Numbered from the stretch's first letter, positions 26,465 to 35,932 are shown. The stretch: DNA of 64,000 nt from Salmonirosea aquatica (GCF_009296315.1 NZ_WHLY01000001.1:149721-213720), one strand, 5' to 3'. Numbers and translations are program-made. The notes: a model not told the origin generated them from the letters alone.

Positions 26465-27193
26465 ATGGAACAACCCTACCGAGTCGTCATTGTCGATGAT
26501 GAACCTCCGGCCCGCGACATAATCGAGGTGTACGTAAACCGAGTACCCGATCTGGAGATCGTGGCCATCTGCGCCAACGCTCACCAGGCCCTGGATGTGG
26601 TTCATAACCTAAAGCCGGATTTAGTCTTTCTCGATATCCAGATGCCCGAGATAACAGGCATGGAAATGTTGAGGATTCCAATGACTGACCGTCCAGAGTT
26701 TGTCCTGACCACCGCTTACCCCCAATATGCCGCTGAGAGCTACGACTTTTCCGCTCTGGACTACTTGACAAAGCCCATCGCGTTTGAGCGGTTTATGGAA
26801 ACGGTAGTTCGGTTTCGAAAAAAAAAGACGTTGCACAATCAGTCCAGCTGGGAGTTGGTGAATCCCCATACACCCGGAGAAGTAGTTTGGTTAAAAGATG
26901 GGAAGAGGATTTTACAAATCCCCAACGGGGAGATTTTTTACGTGGAGGGTTGGAAGGATTACGTTAAGGTTTACTACAAAGACAAAATGCTGCTGACTCA
27001 CTTGAATCTTGGTCAGGCCGAAGCGGTATTTCAACCTCCTATATTCGTACGCATCCACCGCTCTTACATTATCAGGGTCGCCGCAATCCGCATCATTGAC
27101 GGAAACGAAATCGAACTGTCGAACGGCATCAAGCTGGACATTGGCCAGAAATACCGGGAGGAAGTTAAAAAGTACATTCCATATCTACGCTAG
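26465..27193 (+). CDS. LytTR-family response regulator
   Basis: A 242-residue protein. The receiver domain (about 5-120) has the acidic pair VDDEP, phosphoacceptor Asp in LVFLDIQMPEITG and the Lys in LTKPIAFERF. The LytTR DNA-binding domain (about 140-240) includes GEIFYVEGWKDYVKVYY, VRIHRSYIIR and LDIGQKYREEVKKYI. It is co-transcribed with the kinase. The closest downstream targets are the small peptide gene and lanB, which makes control of RiPP production plausible but unproven. Confidence 0.94.
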   Translation: MEQPYRVVIVDDEPPARDIIEVYVNRVPDLEIVAICANAHQALDVVHNLKPDLVFLDIQMPEITGMEMLRIPMTDRPEFVLTTAYPQYAAESYDFSALDYLTKPIAFERFMETVVRFRKKKTLHNQSSWELVNPHTPGEVVWLKDGKRILQIPNGEIFYVEGWKDYVKVYYKDKMLLTHLNLGQAEAVFQPPIFVRIHRSYIIRVAAIRIIDGNEIELSNGIKLDIGQKYREEVKKYIPYLR

Positions 27194-27194
27194 G

Positions 27195-27210
27195 CTTCGT
27201 CTATTCTAAG
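27195..27210 (+). repeat. Dispersed 16-bp repeat, copy 2
   Basis: Exact copy of 24939-24954, placed immediately after the response-regulator stop and about 110 bp before the small peptide gene. Confidence 0.55.
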
Positions 27211-27318
27211 TAGTCCTTTATCGCTTTAAAGTATCTTTTGGTATAAAAAATTTGGACTATCTCTATGGAAGGGTTCTTATTGCAATAAGTTCCATAATTA
27301 ATCCAAAAACATTCAACC

Positions 27319-27477
27319 ATGAACTCTTTTTATTATCTCAAAACAAGAACGGCTGTTTTAAATCCCCTGAAACCAAATAAATTTTTGAGAGATCAAACAT
27401 TGACCTCTCAGATTTGCGAAACTGTTCCCACCACTTCTATTCAAATATTAGCGAATGTCAATAATCCGAAAAAATAG
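27319..27477 (+). CDS. 52-residue peptide, candidate RiPP (lanthipeptide-like) precursor
   Basis: ATG 27319 to TAG 27475-27477. The peptide begins MNSFYYLKTRTAVLNPLKPN and continues with a Ser/Thr-rich stretch (RDQTLTSQICETVPTTSIQI) and a short NVNNPKK tail. The second half has seven Ser/Thr and a single Cys, which would allow dehydration and at most one thioether ring. It ends 45 bp before lanB, the usual place for a LanB substrate, and follows a LytS/LytTR pair. There is no Gly-Gly or other clear leader cleavage site. Precursor status is inferred from size, composition and position only. Confidence 0.5.
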   Translation: MNSFYYLKTRTAVLNPLKPNKFLRDQTLTSQICETVPTTSIQILANVNNPKK

Positions 27478-27522
27478 TATTATTTCATTCAACTAAATAC
27501 GCTCATACTTGAATCCATTGCT

Positions 27523-30500
27523 GTGCAAGGAGCTAAATTTTACTGGATGCGACAGCCGCTCCTATCAATCCAACGGCTGCTGACAACATTGGAAAAGGAC
27601 GGCTTAAACAGGCTGTTGCAGGAGGAAAGCGTAATCCAATCCATCGAAATAGCTTCCCCCGCAATGGGGGCGCATCTTCGGGGCGACCATAAAGCCGATG
27701 CCCAAATCGCAGCCACCCTGCTCAAGTACGTACTGCGGATGAGTACGCGATGCACTCCGTTCGGACTATTTGCGGGAGGGACCATTGGCTGCACCGCGCT
27801 CAAAACAACTTTTGATTTCCAAAAACGGAAATTCGCTTCGCGTCAACGACTTGATACAGAGACCGTGGACTATTTGGCATTTGCCTTGACAACTCACTCG
27901 GAAATCGTAGAGAAAATTCGTTTTTACGCCAACCGAACGGCTTACCAAGTGGGAGATAGGCTCCGCTACACCGAGCGAAGCTCGCAAGATGGGCAATGTC
28001 GTTTTTTCGCCAGCGAAGTACCCGCAAACCCCACTATTCTCTCCGTGTTGAAGCGGGCCAAGCTTGGCGCAACGGTACCGGAATTAGCGCAGGCCGTTGC
28101 CAGTGACGAATCGCTGGCGTCTGCTTGCGAATTTATTAGGCAATTGGTCGAGGACGGCTTATTGAGTAGCGAGCTTTCGCCATCACCTACAGGTGACGGC
28201 CCCCTACCCACCTTAGTTCGAAAATTGTCCGAGCGTTCGACTCCGCCAGAGCTGTTGCAGCCCCTGCGTCGGATTCACGACCTGCTCGCGCAAACCGAAG
28301 ACAACCGAACAGTTCGGCCAGAAGTCACGGCCATTCTGACCAAACAGTTCGGCTTTAATCCCAAGGCGGCCTCCGTGGTACAAACCGACACCTTAATCGA
28401 GGGAGGAATCAACCAATTCAGCCAGGCAGTCTACGACCAGCTTCAGCAAACCCTGCGACCGTTGCATGTTTTAAATCGTTTCAACCCTGAACCCACCGAC
28501 CTGGTTGTTTTCAAAAAACGCTTTTACGCACGTTATGAAGAACAGGAAGTGCCGCTGCTCCTGGCGCTCGACGGAGACACGGGCGTGGGTTACGGCGAAT
28601 TCCTGGAATCGTTCGGCTCTTCCGAAAAACTAATCGAAGGTCTACCTATCTCCAATCTCACGCATTCGGCACATGCCTATCAAAGCGACGAACTGCACGA
28701 TTTGAGGCTGCGCCTGTACACTCGGTTCCTGGCCAGCGGCTCCCAGCCAACCGCAATAACCGATCACGACCTGTCGCTTTTGGGCGGAAGCAAAGTTCCG
28801 CTTCCGCCCAGCTATTACGCCTTCGGCAGCTTTCTGGCGACCTCGGCTTCAGCCATCGACAAAGGGGACTTTCGGTTTCTGCTCAAAGCCCTCAGCGGTC
28901 CCTCAGGCTTTACCCTGATGGGGAGATTTTGCGCCATCGACGAACGGCTGGCCCGTATGGTAACCGAGCAAATGGTCTGGCAGCAAGCCCAGCGACCTGA
29001 CCTCATCTACGCCGAGATTGCGCACCTGCCCCATGCCCGAACGGGCAATGTCGTGGGACGTCCCCACCTGCGTCCTTACGAAATTCCCTACATGACCCAC
29101 TCGGAACTTCCTGCCGATCAGCAGTTGCATCTGGACGACCTGCTGGTTTCCGTCCCGAATGGCCAACGTGTGGTCATTCGCTCGAAGCGCCTGGACAAGG
29201 AAGTCGTGCCCCAGTTGACCACCGCCCATGATTACCGCGACGGTTTGCCCATTTACCGGTTTTTGTGCGACTTACAGGCTCAGGCTGCTCCCTTCGCCGT
29301 GCAATGGCATTGGGGAGCGTTCGACAAGGCGCGGCGGTTACCCAGAGTCGTCTACCGCAACACCGTGCTGCAGGAGGGGAGTTGGCAATTATCACGGGCA
29401 GACTTATCATCCACGCTTTCCGCCGAGCAGAACGCCGCTCGGCTACGGGGCAGCGAAGGATTGCCCCGTTTGGTGGCACTCATGCAGGGTGATCAGGAGT
29501 TATTCATTGATTTGGATTCGAGAATCTGTTGCGAATTATTCGTCTCTACCTTGCAACGCCTGGGAACCATCCGCGTCATCGAATGGCTCCGAACGCCCGA
29601 TCAATGCCCAGTGGAAGGCCCCGACGGTAGGCTCACGCACGAAGTCGTCATCCCATTTATGAACCCAGGGTTGGAAAGCCCTTCGAGGGCTGTTCCAGAA
29701 AGGCCGCCCGTTACCGTGCAACGCGCTTTCGGGCCCGGTAGCGAATGGCTTTACCTGAAAGTATATGGTGGTCTGTCCACCACGCCAGCCCTACTAGCGG
29801 CGTTATGCGGGTGGGCGGCCAATGGGGAACTTCGCAATGAAGCGACGCACTGGTTCTTTGTCCGCTTTGCCGACCCAGAGCCGCACCTTCGCTTTCGCAT
29901 TCGGTTGAACGATGTGGCTCATTATGCTCCGATGCTGGTGGAGTGCTACCGCCGACTGAACCCTTTTCTCATTTCAGGGGAAGTTCATTCCATACAACTC
30001 GACACCTACCAGCGAGAATTGGAACGCTACGGGCAGGAACTCATCGAGGTAACCGAACAGATCTTCTGGCTGGACAGCAAAGCGGTCAGCCAACTACTCC
30101 AACTTACACTCGCCGAATCGGGGATTCTGCCGTGTGCCTGTCGGAGTGTGGAAGCGTATCTGGCGGCGTCAGGCTTGACCTTGGCTCAGAAGGTGGCCTT
30201 TTGCCAAAGCGCGTACGAACGATTCACCAACGAACACGGCGCGACCAAGGAACTTCGGCAATCGCTGGCTCAAAAATACCGGGTCAATCGCCCGAGCGTG
30301 GAGCAGTCGCTCAATGCGCCTGAATCAGTCCTGGGTGAGGAAGCCGAGGAAATCTTCAGGCTGCGGACCCGTAGCATGGGGGCCGATCTGGAAACGGTCA
30401 AACACTATTATCAGACAAACAGGCCGGAGGAGTTTAGGGAATACCTGGGGAGCCTGATCCATATGTCGATCAACCGGCTGTTTGCCACCAACCAGCGCAC

Positions 30501-30570
30501 CTATGAACTTCTGATCTATCATCACCTCTATCGGGCGTACCAGTCCGTAGTTGCCCGGTGCACTGGCTAA
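27523..30570 (+). CDS. Full-length lantibiotic dehydratase (LanB)
   Basis: A 1015-residue protein, the normal length for a one-piece class I LanB. The N-terminal glutamylation domain (about 10-700) has the signature LRMSTRCTPFGLFAGG near residues 70-85, and the C-terminal elimination (SpaB_C/thiopeptide-type) domain (about 735-1000) has SEWLYLKVYGG and THWFFVRFADPEPHLRFRIRL. LanB enzymes use Glu-tRNA to dehydrate Ser and Thr in a precursor peptide. The start is GTG 27523; no ATG is available between it and the in-frame TAG at 27475. No LanC, protease or ABC exporter follows, unlike complete lanthipeptide clusters. Confidence 0.92.
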   Translation: MQGAKFYWMRQPLLSIQRLLTTLEKDGLNRLLQEESVIQSIEIASPAMGAHLRGDHKADAQIAATLLKYVLRMSTRCTPFGLFAGGTIGCTALKTTFDFQKRKFASRQRLDTETVDYLAFALTTHSEIVEKIRFYANRTAYQVGDRLRYTERSSQDGQCRFFASEVPANPTILSVLKRAKLGATVPELAQAVASDESLASACEFIRQLVEDGLLSSELSPSPTGDGPLPTLVRKLSERSTPPELLQPLRRIHDLLAQTEDNRTVRPEVTAILTKQFGFNPKAASVVQTDTLIEGGINQFSQAVYDQLQQTLRPLHVLNRFNPEPTDLVVFKKRFYARYEEQEVPLLLALDGDTGVGYGEFLESFGSSEKLIEGLPISNLTHSAHAYQSDELHDLRLRLYTRFLASGSQPTAITDHDLSLLGGSKVPLPPSYYAFGSFLATSASAIDKGDFRFLLKALSGPSGFTLMGRFCAIDERLARMVTEQMVWQQAQRPDLIYAEIAHLPHARTGNVVGRPHLRPYEIPYMTHSELPADQQLHLDDLLVSVPNGQRVVIRSKRLDKEVVPQLTTAHDYRDGLPIYRFLCDLQAQAAPFAVQWHWGAFDKARRLPRVVYRNTVLQEGSWQLSRADLSSTLSAEQNAARLRGSEGLPRLVALMQGDQELFIDLDSRICCELFVSTLQRLGTIRVIEWLRTPDQCPVEGPDGRLTHEVVIPFMNPGLESPSRAVPERPPVTVQRAFGPGSEWLYLKVYGGLSTTPALLAALCGWAANGELRNEATHWFFVRFADPEPHLRFRIRLNDVAHYAPMLVECYRRLNPFLISGEVHSIQLDTYQRELERYGQELIEVTEQIFWLDSKAVSQLLQLTLAESGILPCACRSVEAYLAASGLTLAQKVAFCQSAYERFTNEHGATKELRQSLAQKYRVNRPSVEQSLNAPESVLGEEAEEIFRLRTRSMGADLETVKHYYQTNRPEEFREYLGSLIHMSINRLFATNQRTYELLIYHHLYRAYQSVVARCTG

Positions 30571-31186
30571 CTGACTATTTTTAAAATCTTTGTCTATTCC
30601 AAAGCCCCCTTCGTCAATTACACGGAAGCCTTAGTCTAAAAAAATTTCGTTGCCGGTACCCGCTTCTTATATTCACAAGGTCAAAAAAGCCCTGCCCTCT
30701 TTTGGACAACAGGGTTTAGATTCTTTCCGATACGTAGTTCAGCTTTTTTTTCAAATTCCTAAAATGGGATGAATATAAAGAAAGTAAAGTACGATCGCAG
30801 ACTTACCCTTCATATTTTACGCCGAATCTGAGTTTATCAAACGTAACAGCAGGATAGTTTTTTTTGCAGAAAATTACTTTACCAAAATCCCGAAAACAAC
30901 CTGTTCCAAGAATAGCACGGCCCGCGCCAGTTTATTAACAAAACGTGGGAGCTTTCGCAGATAGTCCAAAAACTCTTCAACCTTTAGACAGCGCTAACTT
31001 ATGGGAAAACTCCTACCTTAGGTCTCCTTCCGTCCTCCTGAGTGTCGCTTGGCGTAAAGCTTTAAGCTATTTTCACCAAATCCTGCCAATCACGTTGGCT
31101 GCCTTCCGCAGCGATTACCGGACCAATCTCCGTCTGGTGATTTTGCTTCTTTTTTCTTCATACGATTCCATTTTCAAAAAAATATC
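30571..31186. other. Gap after lanB with a hairpin
   Basis: No convincing gene. A third, looser copy of the dispersed repeat lies at 30588-30604. A stem of eight pairs (30687-30694 with 30710-30717, AAGCCCTG/CAGGGTTT) with a 15-base loop could end lanB transcription. The remainder is AT-rich and presumably holds the promoter of the next gene. An 81-codon GTG-start frame (30945-31190) was not accepted. Confidence 0.4.
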
Positions 31187-32689
31187 ATGAAACGGAGAAT
31201 ACAATTTTCGTCCTCCCTTTGGGTGCTTGCCCTGCTGCTCATTGCTACGCAACAGGCGTTCACTCACGCCAGCCCCGTGCGGACAGTACCACCCGCCTCA
31301 GGTGCTGACAGCACAAAGTCAACGGGCAACACTTTTGCCAGCGTTGAAAAGCCCGTCTTTTTGAAGCGACTGGTCGAACCCGAATTCGTAGTGGGTACCT
31401 CCACCGTGGCGTTCAAGACCGACCCTCTGGAGAACTGGCTTTCCGGGGATTCTAAATTTACGGGACTGGGCCAGTTAAAAGCACCCGGTAGCGCCACCAC
31501 CCTGCTGGTCTTTGGCGACGGACTGGCGGCGGGTTGGAAAGACGGAGGCCTGTACCGGCAGGGTCAGCAGTTTGCCTTCCCGAATCTGGTGGCGCGGCAG
31601 ATCGGGCTAAGGGATTTCGATTCCCCGCTCTTCGATCCCGCCCACAGCAACGGCACGGGCTTTCTCAAACTCGAGCCAGGTACTGCCGCCGGTCCGAGAT
31701 GGAAAGAAGTCGCCAACGACCTGGCCATCCTGCCCGCATCGAATGTCCCGGAACTGGTACCCTACACGGGGGAGGAAGTTGAAAATTTTGCCGCTCCCAA
31801 ACTGGACAGGGCCGGAATCGGCGGGACGCTCTCGCCCAGTGAGAATGGCTGGATTTACGATGACCTGGGCCGGGGCTTTACCGACGACATGGTTTTCCTG
31901 TGGCGGCTGAAACCCCGGGAGAACAGGTACCGCTACACCTACCTCGACCTGATGGATGAGAATCTCCAGTCGCGTCGTCCCGCCATCGTGTTGTCGGTTT
32001 TTGGGTACGACGGCTGGATGGACCAGAATGTGAAGAGCAACAACGTGTTCATGAGCTGGCCCCATGCCTCCTCCGAATCCTCTCCCCTGGCGGTGACCAT
32101 AGCCAAAAGGGCCAAGGCAGCCGGAGCGAAGGGAGTGGTATTCACCATTCCCGACTTCAGGCACTTACCCTACTTTAACTGGTTCACGCAGCAGAAGCTG
32201 AACCAGACCAAGGCCAAAGTGACCATCAATCGCCGCCGGGAGGGCATACTGGGAACCGAAACGATTACGGGCGACATGATTTTCTTACCTACCAAAAATA
32301 CGGAATTATTATTCGAGTACGCTAAGAAAGGGGGAAGCTTTGAATTCACCCTTGAGGACAGCGATGTGGCCGATGCCAGGGAGATACTGGGCGGTTCGCC
32401 GGACGCTGTCAACGCGCGGATCAAAAGGGAGGCGCAGGAGAACGGACTGCTCGTAGTGGACCTGGCAGCCCTGTACGAGAAGGTCCACCTCGGTGGCTAC
32501 CGAACTGCGGACGGATATTCCGTTAGCGGTGGCGTGGGGGGGAACTTTTTCTCCGACGACGGCCTGTACCCCTCCACCCTCGGTCATGCGGTCATTGCTA
32601 ACGAGACTATTAAAGTCCTTAACGAAGGCTTCGGTGCGCAGATTCCGTTAATTGATGTGACCGAGTTCGCCGGGTACCTAAACAAGTAG
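31187..32689 (+). CDS. Secreted SGNH/GDSL-like hydrolase
   Basis: A 500-residue protein with signal peptide (1-28, ending QAFTHA). Block I of the GDSL family appears as LLVFGDGLAAGW, with Gly-Asp-Gly where the catalytic Gly-Asp-Ser is usual. Block V appears as DDGLYPSTLGHAVIANE, with Asp and His. Bacteroidota encode such long outer-surface SGNH proteins. The changed nucleophile position means activity is not certain. It is 27 bp before a T9SS-exported esterase and likely co-transcribed with it. Confidence 0.75.
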   Translation: MKRRIQFSSSLWVLALLLIATQQAFTHASPVRTVPPASGADSTKSTGNTFASVEKPVFLKRLVEPEFVVGTSTVAFKTDPLENWLSGDSKFTGLGQLKAPGSATTLLVFGDGLAAGWKDGGLYRQGQQFAFPNLVARQIGLRDFDSPLFDPAHSNGTGFLKLEPGTAAGPRWKEVANDLAILPASNVPELVPYTGEEVENFAAPKLDRAGIGGTLSPSENGWIYDDLGRGFTDDMVFLWRLKPRENRYRYTYLDLMDENLQSRRPAIVLSVFGYDGWMDQNVKSNNVFMSWPHASSESSPLAVTIAKRAKAAGAKGVVFTIPDFRHLPYFNWFTQQKLNQTKAKVTINRRREGILGTETITGDMIFLPTKNTELLFEYAKKGGSFEFTLEDSDVADAREILGGSPDAVNARIKREAQENGLLVVDLAALYEKVHLGGYRTADGYSVSGGVGGNFFSDDGLYPSTLGHAVIANETIKVLNEGFGAQIPLIDVTEFAGYLNK

Positions 32690-32716
32690 TTCCATTTTGA
32701 TCCTAACACTCGAAAC

Positions 32717-34519
32717 ATGAAACGATATCTAATTTTCCTGATGATGCTGGTCCTGCCCAATTTTCTGACAGCCCAGATGTATATCTCGCTGCCCATCGGC
32801 GGGGTTTACCAGACCACGGGCAGCACTACTCCCGTCGCGTTGGCCGGACAATACGTCGGCACTTCGCTTGCCAACTACCGCATCGAGTACAATGTATTGA
32901 GACTTAACGTGAGTGACGGTTCGTATCATTCCACCTACCAGAACTACACGACCATTGTGACGAATCCCACTTACGGGCTATTCAAAACCACGATATACCT
33001 GCCCGTTGGCTGGTATACCGTAAATGTAAGGGTATATAACATAGCGACCAGTAGCGCCGGATCGTCAAACGCCATAAAATTTGGCGTGGGCGATGTTTAT
33101 GTGATTGCCGGGCAATCCAACGCGCAGGGAAATCCACCCAATGGAAGTAGCTGGTCTCTGCCCTCTTTGAGTACTTATGATGGAGTTGTAAGCCACAATG
33201 CCTGGGAACCCTGCAACGACAGTTTGCCCCCCTATCCGGTAATGTCTCCCCTTTCCGGGTATAATCGGATAGCACCCAGCGGTAACAATTCCTGGTGCTG
33301 GGCCAAGCTAGGGCAGGATCTGCAATCCGGTAGTCCGAGTGGGGGTTTGCCTATTGCTTTTTTCAATGCAGCAGCGAGCGGGTCAACTTCAAATAATTGG
33401 AAGAGGAGCGCTGCGGGGGACACTACTGCCAACATTTACACAGGTGTAGTGTGGTGCGACACTACCTATACAGGTGCAGCACAACCCTATTTCGACTTTA
33501 AAACAACTTTGAAATACTACGCTTCCGTTTTTGGAGCAAAGGCCGTACTTTGGCACCAGGGAGAATCGGATAATGATTTAACTACCACTCCCATTTCCGC
33601 AACTTCCCGTACAGATTATAAAGATCGGATAGACTATGTTATTGACCAATCAAGGGCAGATTTTTCCTCCTCTCTGCGCTGGCTAGTATCCGAAGTCTCG
33701 TTTAATGGCAAAAATCCTCCCGGGAGTACTACCCGCTCAGATGTCACTTCGGCGCAAAACGACTTGACAATTTCGCCCATTGATGGATCAAATGGCTCCT
33801 CAAGTGATTATAGTTATACTGGAGTCATCACTGATCCATTGGGCTATGCTTATCGCGACGCAACTGACCTGGTACATTTTAGGGAAGATCGAAGTAGTGC
33901 TTTAAGCACAATCGGAGGCTATTGGAATACTAAAATAGGAGCGGCCACCAATGGCTATACCCAGTTGGGGGCGTTTCTGCCTCCTCTGGTGACCATGAGC
34001 AAATCGGGCAGCAACTGGACGCTCACCGTATCTGGTACCTACTCAGAGTACCGCTGGTTGAACATGGCCAATCCTAAACCCAATTCAGATTTCCTAGTGT
34101 TAGGAACAAACTACAACCTGTCGGGCAGTACCGGAGGTAGTTATGCCTGTTTGGTCAAGGATGGTTCCGGCAAATGGACAATCACCCAGACCATCTACAC
34201 GAACTGTGGCAGTTGCCGGGAGGGAGTGGCCGAACTGGAAGAGTGGCATGAAGAGGAACTCGGACTTTCAACCAAGGCTTACCCGGTACCCTTCGATAAG
34301 GAGTTTACCATCGAATTCACTATTCCAAATCAAAGTATGGTGAAGTTGGAGTTGATCAATATGAACGGAGAGGTTATCTCCAAAATTACGGATAACATCC
34401 ACGCCAGGGGTACTTACAAATACCCCGTGCAAACACCTGGCCTGAGTGCGGGTATGATCTTTTACCGACTGAACGTAAACGGATTAGCCATCACCAAGAA
34501 GTTGGTCAAAAGCAATTGA
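32717..34519 (+). CDS. Sialate O-acetylesterase-like protein with T9SS sorting domain
   Basis: A 600-residue protein with signal peptide (1-20, ending NFLTAQ). The esterase domain (about 125-410) has the nucleophile motif VIAGQSNAQGN, the oxyanion block LWHQGESDN and the Asp-His pair in TDLVHFRED, typical of SASA/CE6 carbohydrate acetylesterases. Residues about 518-600 form a type IX secretion sorting domain (YPVPFDKEFTIEF, MNGEVIS, GLSAGMIFYRL and ITKKLVKSN). It should be exported through T9SS and remove acetyl groups from glycans outside the cell. Confidence 0.88.
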   Translation: MKRYLIFLMMLVLPNFLTAQMYISLPIGGVYQTTGSTTPVALAGQYVGTSLANYRIEYNVLRLNVSDGSYHSTYQNYTTIVTNPTYGLFKTTIYLPVGWYTVNVRVYNIATSSAGSSNAIKFGVGDVYVIAGQSNAQGNPPNGSSWSLPSLSTYDGVVSHNAWEPCNDSLPPYPVMSPLSGYNRIAPSGNNSWCWAKLGQDLQSGSPSGGLPIAFFNAAASGSTSNNWKRSAAGDTTANIYTGVVWCDTTYTGAAQPYFDFKTTLKYYASVFGAKAVLWHQGESDNDLTTTPISATSRTDYKDRIDYVIDQSRADFSSSLRWLVSEVSFNGKNPPGSTTRSDVTSAQNDLTISPIDGSNGSSSDYSYTGVITDPLGYAYRDATDLVHFREDRSSALSTIGGYWNTKIGAATNGYTQLGAFLPPLVTMSKSGSNWTLTVSGTYSEYRWLNMANPKPNSDFLVLGTNYNLSGSTGGSYACLVKDGSGKWTITQTIYTNCGSCREGVAELEEWHEEELGLSTKAYPVPFDKEFTIEFTIPNQSMVKLELINMNGEVISKITDNIHARGTYKYPVQTPGLSAGMIFYRLNVNGLAITKKLVKSN

Positions 34520-34528
34520 TATATCATC

Positions 34529-34580
34529 ATACTCTGGAAGGAAACTGTGGCTAGTAGGTTTCTTCCAGAGTATTCTTTTA
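34529..34580 (+). terminator. Probable intrinsic terminator after the esterase gene
   Basis: ATACTCTGGAAGGAAAC (34529-34545) pairs with GTTTCTTCCAGAGTAT (34558 onward) with one bulged base, followed by TTCTTTTA. It lies 10 bp past the esterase stop and directly before the next lipoprotein start. Confidence 0.6.
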
Positions 34581-34585
34581 AACTC

Positions 34586-35932
34586 ATGGAAAAGCGCATC
34601 AAATCCCTTTTGTGGCTGGCTTTGGCCGTAACGCTGCTCACCTGTAAGCCGGATAAAATAGAGCCCGACCCGCTGACCGATGGCAAGCCGCGCATACTCT
34701 CTATTTCATTCCCCGGCATACCCAGAAAGGACGTTTCCATCGACCAGAGGAACCTAGTCATCACTATCAAGGTGCCTCCCGTCCTTCTTAGCGACATGGA
34801 GCCTTCGGTGGAGCTTACCGAAAACGCCCAAGTTTTCAATTCTTGGCCGAGGGTGTTTATCGGCCAGTGCAAGGACTGCCAAGACGTGCTAGTGGGGTTT
34901 AAGGGTACGCGAGATTATGACGCGACCGTTTACAAAATAAAACTTATTCCCAGTAGCCCGTTTGAAGTGGGGGTGATGGGTAAACCTGTCGAATATGTTC
35001 TGTACAACGGGGGCAGTGGTTTCCACATACCAGCAATCAACCTGTATGCGAACGCATTTCCCAAGTCAGCGAAACTGATCAATCGAATGACGAAGGAAGT
35101 AATTAATATAGACAGCAGCCGAATTTATGCTGGCTGGGAGCAGCAGGCCAATAATCTTTTCATCCACCTGACGAAGTTTGAGCCAACGGGCCAACGTTTA
35201 GCGGGTCAGGCACCCGGCACCTACGATATAGAGTTGAAAATGGCCGATGGAAAAACAATTAGAACCCCGCAGCCCCTGATCCTGGTGAAAGGCCCGGCCT
35301 ATCTTTCTTCTTATGAGGAAAAAACTTTCTACGGTCAGGAGGCCAGGGTGAACTCGACCTTTTTCATGGAAGGCTATAACCTGTTCGAGGGCGATATCGT
35401 TCTGGAACTGACCGACCGCCACGGCGTGAAGACGCCGCTGGACAACTTGACCTTCGAGCCTTACGGGCTGCGCCTGGGCATTACGCTCCCCAACACCATG
35501 GTGCCGGGCCAGTACGTCATGCGGCTCTACCAGTTCGGCAAAGACCAGGGCTTTTGCTTCCGGCTCAACGTACGCGCGGGAAATGCACCTGCTGGTAGAA
35601 TCGGTACCATCGGCGATGATGCCATGCCCTGTTCCTTGCAGGAACCCGTCAGGATCGGGCGCAGCCAGGCAGTGCCCATCACCTACAACTTGACCCAAAA
35701 CCTGCCCAACCGCCCCCGGATCAAGCTCACGCCCACCAGCGACCCTTCCAAAACATTTTATGGTTCGGTGCTCCCTATAGTCCTGGCACCTAATCCACTT
35801 GGGCCGGGCAGGCTGACCATCGGCAGCGAAGTGCCAACGGGGCTATACACCGCCGTGCTGCAATACCTGGATACCGACGGGAAAATAGTGCTGGAGACCG
35901 ATCCCTACGGGCAGTTGCTGGAAGTCTACTGA
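34586..35932 (+). CDS. Lipoprotein with Ig-like beta domains, function unknown
   Basis: From ATG 34586 a 448-residue product starts with MEKRIKSLLWLALAVTLLT and Cys at 20, an SPII signal. Residues 34-125 (ILSISFPGIPRKDVSI, LVITIKVPP, TRDYDATVYKIKL) look like the DUF5018-type beta-sandwich of Bacteroidota lipoproteins. The rest is beta-rich with TonB-plug-unrelated repeats such as PGTYDIELKMADGK and PGQYVMRLYQFGKD, suggesting further Ig-like domains. The gene lies 66 bp after the esterase, beyond a terminator-like hairpin. A surface-binding role is possible; no enzyme motif is visible. Confidence 0.75.
   Translation: MEKRIKSLLWLALAVTLLTCKPDKIEPDPLTDGKPRILSISFPGIPRKDVSIDQRNLVITIKVPPVLLSDMEPSVELTENAQVFNSWPRVFIGQCKDCQDVLVGFKGTRDYDATVYKIKLIPSSPFEVGVMGKPVEYVLYNGGSGFHIPAINLYANAFPKSAKLINRMTKEVINIDSSRIYAGWEQQANNLFIHLTKFEPTGQRLAGQAPGTYDIELKMADGKTIRTPQPLILVKGPAYLSSYEEKTFYGQEARVNSTFFMEGYNLFEGDIVLELTDRHGVKTPLDNLTFEPYGLRLGITLPNTMVPGQYVMRLYQFGKDQGFCFRLNVRAGNAPAGRIGTIGDDAMPCSLQEPVRIGRSQAVPITYNLTQNLPNRPRIKLTPTSDPSKTFYGSVLPIVLAPNPLGPGRLTIGSEVPTGLYTAVLQYLDTDGKIVLETDPYGQLLEVY

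Noticed and set aside
30945..31190. 81-codon GTG-started frame ending in an ATGA overlap with the SGNH-like gene
   Set aside because: No recognisable family, unusual composition and no ribosome-binding context; probably promoter-region DNA.
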